A DNA stretch of 64,000 nt from Escarpia spicata (lineage: Eukaryota; Annelida; Polychaeta; Sabellida; Siboglinidae). This document shows positions 59,441-64,000 of this stretch, piece by piece. Every line of letters begins with the position of its first letter. The stretch's first letter is position 1. The stretch is taken from contig OZ023208.1 in the NCBI GenBank assembly GCA_963995525.1, positions 21,047,682 to 21,111,681 on the forward strand, read 5' to 3'. The notes below the pieces were generated by a model, which ran no database searches, was not told the origin of the DNA, and worked only from the letters and a program-made list of their open reading frames with translations. Position numbers and translations under genes: made by a program.

Positions 59441-59713
59441 CATCATCACCTTCGTCTTCTTCATCTTACTCTTCATAATCTTCATATTCATATGTATCAC
59501 CGTAATTTTCGTCATCATCATATCTTTTTCGTAATGTTTTTATCTTAATTTTAACCAACATCTTCATTTTTACTATAACAATCCTCTTCACCCTAATCAT
59601 CATGATCTTCATCATAATCATCATCGTTGTCTTCATCATCATCTATATTTTAGTCATCATCACCTTCTTTTTCTCCGTTATCATGGTATTCTTCTGCATC
59701 TTCATATTATGTA

Positions 59714-59777
<64 letters not shown>

Positions 59778-59778
59778 C
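59431..59778. repeat. TCA/ATC-rich tract and (GT)n
   Basis: Imperfect TCATCA/TCTTCA repeats (59431-59700), then GT repeats (59710-59778). Confidence 0.88.
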
Positions 59779-59894
59779 GTGTGTGCGTGTGCGCGGGGAT
59801 GTAGGATGTACGTGTTGTAGTCAATATGTTCAAATCTTTTTGACATTAGTTGATGGTCAGTCATTTTTATTACAAATTTATTACAAAACTAAGC

Positions 59895-60310
59895 ACCGCG
59901 AAATGGTACTAAATTAAAACTGCGTTGTGATTATCGACTTCCACTCGAGCCTCCCCGATATTTTAAGCGCCTACGCATTATCATACTACTAATTTGATTA
60001 CTTCGCTTGTTGCTGTTTCTTTGTAAACTACTCGTTGCAATTATTAACTTGATATTATTTTCACGTTGTAAGCGAACGTGGTGTAGCGTTTCTGCCATAA
60101 TATCAGTTACTAATATTACAATTAGTGCCCTAATGAAATTATTAAAGTTATTGAATTCATACTCTGCATCACGTAGTACTGTCATATAGCGCGGCGTTGA
60201 GGTTAATACAAATAAATAAAATCTGGCAACTTTGAAGCCGCATCAAAGACAAGAACATGTTCCAAGCAAGCATTAAGTACAAAGATCCACTGACGTTGTT
60301 CTTGTATTTA
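59895..60310 (-). repeat. 420-bp duplicated module, copy 2
   Basis: Inverted relative to copy 1 at 51055-51475. The minus frame 59931-60185 (84 codons; VLRDAEYEFNNFNNFIRALI, MAETLHHVRLQRENNIKLI, basic end) is open here but shifted by one base in copy 1. The product is unrecognised; it could be an exon or transposon piece. Confidence 0.8.
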
Positions 60311-60430
60311 ACATATCAATGGTGCCACTGTCAAGCCACAACTGATGGGAACGTTCTCTTTGTGCAACTACTTTTATTGTAGAGATGAATGTTTAATCTG
60401 ACCAAAGCTCTTAATCCGTATCGTATATCA

Positions 60431-60634
60431 CTACACGCTACAGGGTGGGCAGGTTGTCATAGGTACATAACTTCTCCTCGACAATTTCCGTGCGTTGTTT
60501 GTTCGACATAAAGGAGGACGTTTCACGTTGGAGCACACGACGCTGATGGGCACCGCCGTATAGTCGTTGGCGAGATCAGACAACGTGGGAGAAAATATGA
60601 AGAGCGTCGTGCTATCACGACTGCCAACTACCAA
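60431..60634 (-). pseudogene. Second-family GPCR fragment, TM2
   Basis: DSTTLFIFSPTLSDLANDYT and AVPISVVCSN align with TM2 and loop of the 63.2-kb fragment. A frameshift follows, after which TEIVEEKLCTYDNLPTL is read in the next frame. No TM1 upstream. Confidence 0.75.
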
Positions 60635-62079
60635 GGCATCCCGTTAGGGTACGGGCATTTTTGCTAGTTGTTATTAATGGAGCTCATTCTTTGTAGCCAG
60701 GTGTGGAATGTATGCAACGCTACTTCCGTAAGTTTAGCCACTGTTCTAGTCAGGAGAATCCAGGAAACAACTTAACTTCAAACCGCAATTCAAAGAAATG
60801 CCTATATTTTCCGAAACGAACAACCACAATACGTAGTAAACGTGTACTCCAAAATAAAATACAAAACAAATACAAAACATCTAAATTGTGTAAATTGGCT
60901 ACCCGGCCACGCGGTAGCTAACAGTTTAAACAAATCGGCACCATAGCTTATTCCAAAATCAATATAGCAAAGTCGACAAGGTGCATGTACGCAATGCCTT
61001 CATAGTAGAGCTTCTTAACTCTTCTAGTACTCGGATAGTGACAATACAATCACGACTGGTGCACATGTGCTGCTGTATGTACTAGTTAACACATTATGTC
61101 GACCAGAACAATTCCTCTTAAAGGGTCTAAATTATCACAGTACCCACCTGACAGCCACGAAAATATTTCATTTGGCATGTCTCCACATCTAAGTAACAGT
61201 TTCGAGTATAGTATAATCACACAATGGTTTTGAATGACCAGTCGACTTAGATCAAATAAAAAGTGATTATAGTATTGTCTCTTTTGAATATGTAAGATGA
61301 CGCACATTTTGTAAGTATTACTCCATTGAAACACTCCATTGAACAATCCAACAATGTTCACCAGATACACACATTACATTGGAATACATAAACAAATACT
61401 CAGCAAGAAGCAGCAGCAGCGACCGCTCATTATCACACCACAGTGTTAAAGGTTTCTCCCGCGAAAGTATCCGTAAGATACTTTTTCTTCACCATGATAT
61501 CGAGTAAGAGCAACCGAAAACTGGCGATCTTCACTCGACTCGATAACGGCAAAATAGCGTCCTGTTAAACAGAAGGTGCTACCAACAGCATTGTCTTCCC
61601 GCATTGTCTCTTGGAATCTTAATACACGCATGTTTGGTTTGCCAGCTTCTTCGGACCTTCCAATAGACATTTCCGTTTTACTAGCTTTATGTCTCGTGGT
61701 CGGATGCGTGCTGCCTCTGACGGCGCTAGTGTTCTCCACTGCAAGAATGTTCTGGCCATCGTACGAGCTCATACAATTGGCAAAACAAACTGGGTCGATC
61801 GGAGGTGTTCACTTCGTCGGAAACATCCCGTGTTTGACGACTAAGTGAATCGGTTCCGGTAAAATATTGTGATTATATGTTTGGCGTAAATAGTTCACAC
61901 AGTTCCTATCGCTGCATTAGTTTTATGGATGAAAAACAGGTTGCCGTCTTCCTTTCAATTTCTTGCAATGTGGGCTAAATTTAGCAACTCCTTTTTGTCG
62001 CTAGTCTACAGTACATGTTTTAAATAAAAAGTTTGTATATCATGCACGCATTTCGCAACTCACACAGGGTAGTGCATTG
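60635..62079. other. Unassigned region with two antisense ORFs
   Basis: A minus frame (61446-61772, 108 codons, polar) and a plus frame (61576-61848, 90 codons, with a hydrophobic stretch) overlap. Neither shows a family signature. The rest appears empty. Confidence 0.3.
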
Positions 62080-62920
62080 AGTCACCTGCGTTTCGTTATG
62101 GTGATTAATCTGATCAACAGAAAAGTATTTGAACACAAAGAACTAAAGAAACAACATATGCAGACGATACAGCAGTGGTGGCTGATGAAACCAGGAACTA
62201 GAGGAAAAATTTAAAGAATGGAGTAACACCTTTAGAAAACATGGCCTCTGAATGAACCTGGAGAAGACTGTGGTTGTGTGGATAGATGAAAAGGAGATTT
62301 GATTATTTGATCTGCACGTAGGTGTTGAAGACGATTAAACAGGCGAACTGCTTTATGTACTCGAGCGGTACAGTGTGTGACAACGGAGGACGTGATAAGG
62401 CAGTACCAAGGAGGGTGCAAGCAGGAGCGGCGAATGGAGAAGGACGGAAGGCAGTATACGGGAAAGTAAACAGAAGAAACAACTAAAGGGAAATGTGTCG
62501 GAAGCCTGCGTGGTACAACTCTGTGTATACAGGTTGGGAACTCACGCACTGAGAGAGAGGTTGAAGAAGCTACTGGTAGCAGACAACAACTGGCTTCGAA
62601 GAAAATATAAAATAACCCAATATGATGAAAGGAAGACGAAGGAATTGAGAGAGGAGATCGCCTTGAAAACCAAAAATTTAACTAATTGGCAATTGACAGT
62701 GGTATCTACAAAAGATGATTGAGGACAGACGGTAAGAAGGGCAATGAAAGCACAAGACGCGGCAGACGAAGAACAGGAAGACTAAAGCTGCGACAGAACC
62801 ACAGCCGGAAACTAAAGAACGGAAGACCACTGACGTAAACAGGGGAAGATGGATAGCATTGTCAAGCACAGCAGAATAAGCTACTTAGTGACGTGGAACC
62901 CACCCCCAAGGGAAGTAAGA
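62080..62920 (+). pseudogene. RTE-like LINE reverse-transcriptase relic
   Basis: TTYADDTAVVADET (catalytic YADD box near 62160) is followed in shifted frames by EEKFKEWSNTFRKHGL and MNLEKTVVVWIDEKEI. Farther on, the frame 62495-62722 reads SEACVVQLCVYRLGTHALRE, LLVADNNWLRRK and ERKTKELREEI, the RTE thumb region. Several stops and frameshifts. It is the RT palm to C-terminus only. Confidence 0.8.
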
Positions 62921-63218
62921 AGAAGAGTTGAACATCAAGGGACGATTTGGTGTTCATTGGTACACGAAGTTTTGCAACAATAATGCATAACTATTATATT
63001 CATACTATAACAGTTACTTGAGAAACTGGGTGGTAAAATTAATGGGGAACAACATATTACAGAAGGGTTCAAAATACTATAACAACATTTTGACCGCAGG
63101 GTCATTTACTTAGAGCACAGTTTAATATATGGAGGTGAATAACGGACCCGCTTAGTCCAGGTGGTTGTGCAAATCATTGATGAGTCGTTGCTCATCGGCG
63201 TTTGTAAGCAACGTAAAC
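62921..63218. other. No gene seen
   Basis: Unique-looking sequence between a LINE relic and a GPCR fragment. Confidence 0.4.
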
Positions 63219-63560
63219 AAGATGAGGTTTACAGACACGCTACGGGAACACAAGAACTGCGAGTCTTGCACCAACATAGGTACTTTGGAGATCGATGATA
63301 TCAAGCCAGTTCTCATCAGTGTTATCACAGTTTGGAATTTAGCACGGAACTCTCTCGTGATCATGGTAATCGTTCAATACACACAACCTTGCGAATATCG
63401 CACGACGCTTTTCATGTTATCTCTCGCGCTGTCTGATCTCGCCAACGACTGTACGGCGATGCCCATCAGGGCTGCCATGTGCTCGAATACTTCACCAATT
63501 GTTCGTAGCGAGCTTCACTACATTCCCAAAATTCGACGATCAGTTTGTGTTACATGATTT
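63219..63560 (+). pseudogene. Second-family GPCR fragment, N-terminus to TM2
   Basis: The frame gives CESCTNIGTLEIDDIKP, VLISVITVWNLARNSLVI (TM1, Asn conserved), then YRTTLFMLSLALSDLANDC (TM2, Asp conserved), AAMCSNTSPIVRSELHYIPK. It loses homology at about 63535 and stops at 63560. It may be a 5' exon of a spliced gene, but no donor with matching continuation was seen, so I call it a fragment. It is the longest N-terminal copy of this family. Confidence 0.75.
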
Positions 63561-63881
63561 GCTCGGGCTTCATCGTATAGACTTTAGAATGTACAAACAG
63601 AATAGAGACTGTAGTTCTACTAAACCAAACTTTATTAAACGTGGCTGCCGCGACAAGGGAGCGGCCTGTTATTTCACTTTCTGGGGAGACATCATTAAGT
63701 GATATTGTTACACTTTGTGCTGGCTGACCTTGTGTAAAATAGTTCCCTTAATGAACCCGGTCCGCTATGAAATAAAGCACACTCGGCGCCGTTAATATTA
63801 CATAAAGGCATGGGGAGAACCTCTACCTGAGGTGACGTATGAGAACTTGGTGAGGCTCGTCGTCTCATTGACAACACCAAC

Positions 63882-63900
63882 ATGGCGGATGGTACAGAGG
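63882..63900 (+). CDS. Possible first coding exon of a gene leaving the window
   Basis: An ATG in strong context (AACATGG) opens MADGTE and is followed at 63901 by GTAAGT, a perfect splice-donor consensus, in phase 1. The upstream 100 bp is relatively CpG-rich and contains TGACGTA. The rest of the gene would lie to the right. This is an inference from signals only; the coding part is 19 bases. Confidence 0.35.
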
Positions 63901-64000
63901 GTAAGTGTCCTGTAATCTTTTTCTTGTTTCAGTTACAATACATTTGTTCCTAGCATTATTCTGAAAAATCAGTTTAGGTAACATTTGAAGATCAGTGGCA

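Noticed and set aside
61446..61848. Overlapping 108- and 90-codon frames as a receptor loop or membrane protein
   Set aside because: Both strands are open over the same bases and neither gives a family motif; coding status cannot be decided from sequence.

Overview
The window looks like repeat-rich nuclear DNA of an invertebrate metazoan. It is AT-rich, with long CA, CT, TA and TATG microsatellites, several families of decayed non-LTR retrotransposons (LINEs), tRNA-derived SINEs, MITEs and a high-order satellite. The only complete single-exon gene I can support is a rhodopsin-class GPCR. Nothing is bacterial or operon-like. I cannot name the species; the mix of CR1-like, RTE-like and other LINEs with SINEs is compatible with several marine invertebrate phyla. 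Two runs of exactly 200 N (15064-15263, 57829-58028) are placeholder gaps, both inside CT microsatellite.

Layout. 0-15 kb: microsatellites, LINE relics, a diverged 180-bp tandem repeat, a 2.3-kb element built from ACGT-rich repeats (8.15-10.45 kb) and a MITE (13.9-14.2 kb). 15.3-18.0 kb: a satellite with 608-bp and 378-bp higher-order units. 22.4-26.5 kb: a nearly full-length decayed LINE on the minus strand (here LINE-A), followed by two more LINE remnants to 29.2 kb. 30-35 kb: a GPCR pseudogene (minus), dense microsatellites, a SINE, and the intact GPCR at 34267-35253. 35.5-50.8 kb: LINE debris, including an RTE-like reverse transcriptase split by a 2.97-kb PIF/Harbinger-like DNA transposon (40703-43677) that itself carries an old SINE; a GPCR 3' fragment at 44 kb; and a LINE with ORF1, a PHD-like finger, an endonuclease and a truncated RT (46.9-50.0 kb). 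51-64 kb: four fragments of a second GPCR family around a nearly complete CR1-like element (52.7-56.9 kb) whose ORF1 carries a zinc-finger region and an SGNH esterase domain. A possible first exon of a further gene lies at the right edge.

Biologically this is a graveyard of a small clustered GPCR family overrun by retrotransposons. Nearly all coding potential is transposon-derived and broken by frameshifts and stops. The points most worth following are the frame-exact nested PIF insertion, the hairpin-bearing satellite, the single intact GPCR with a SINE immediately upstream, and the two-ended ACGT-repeat element.
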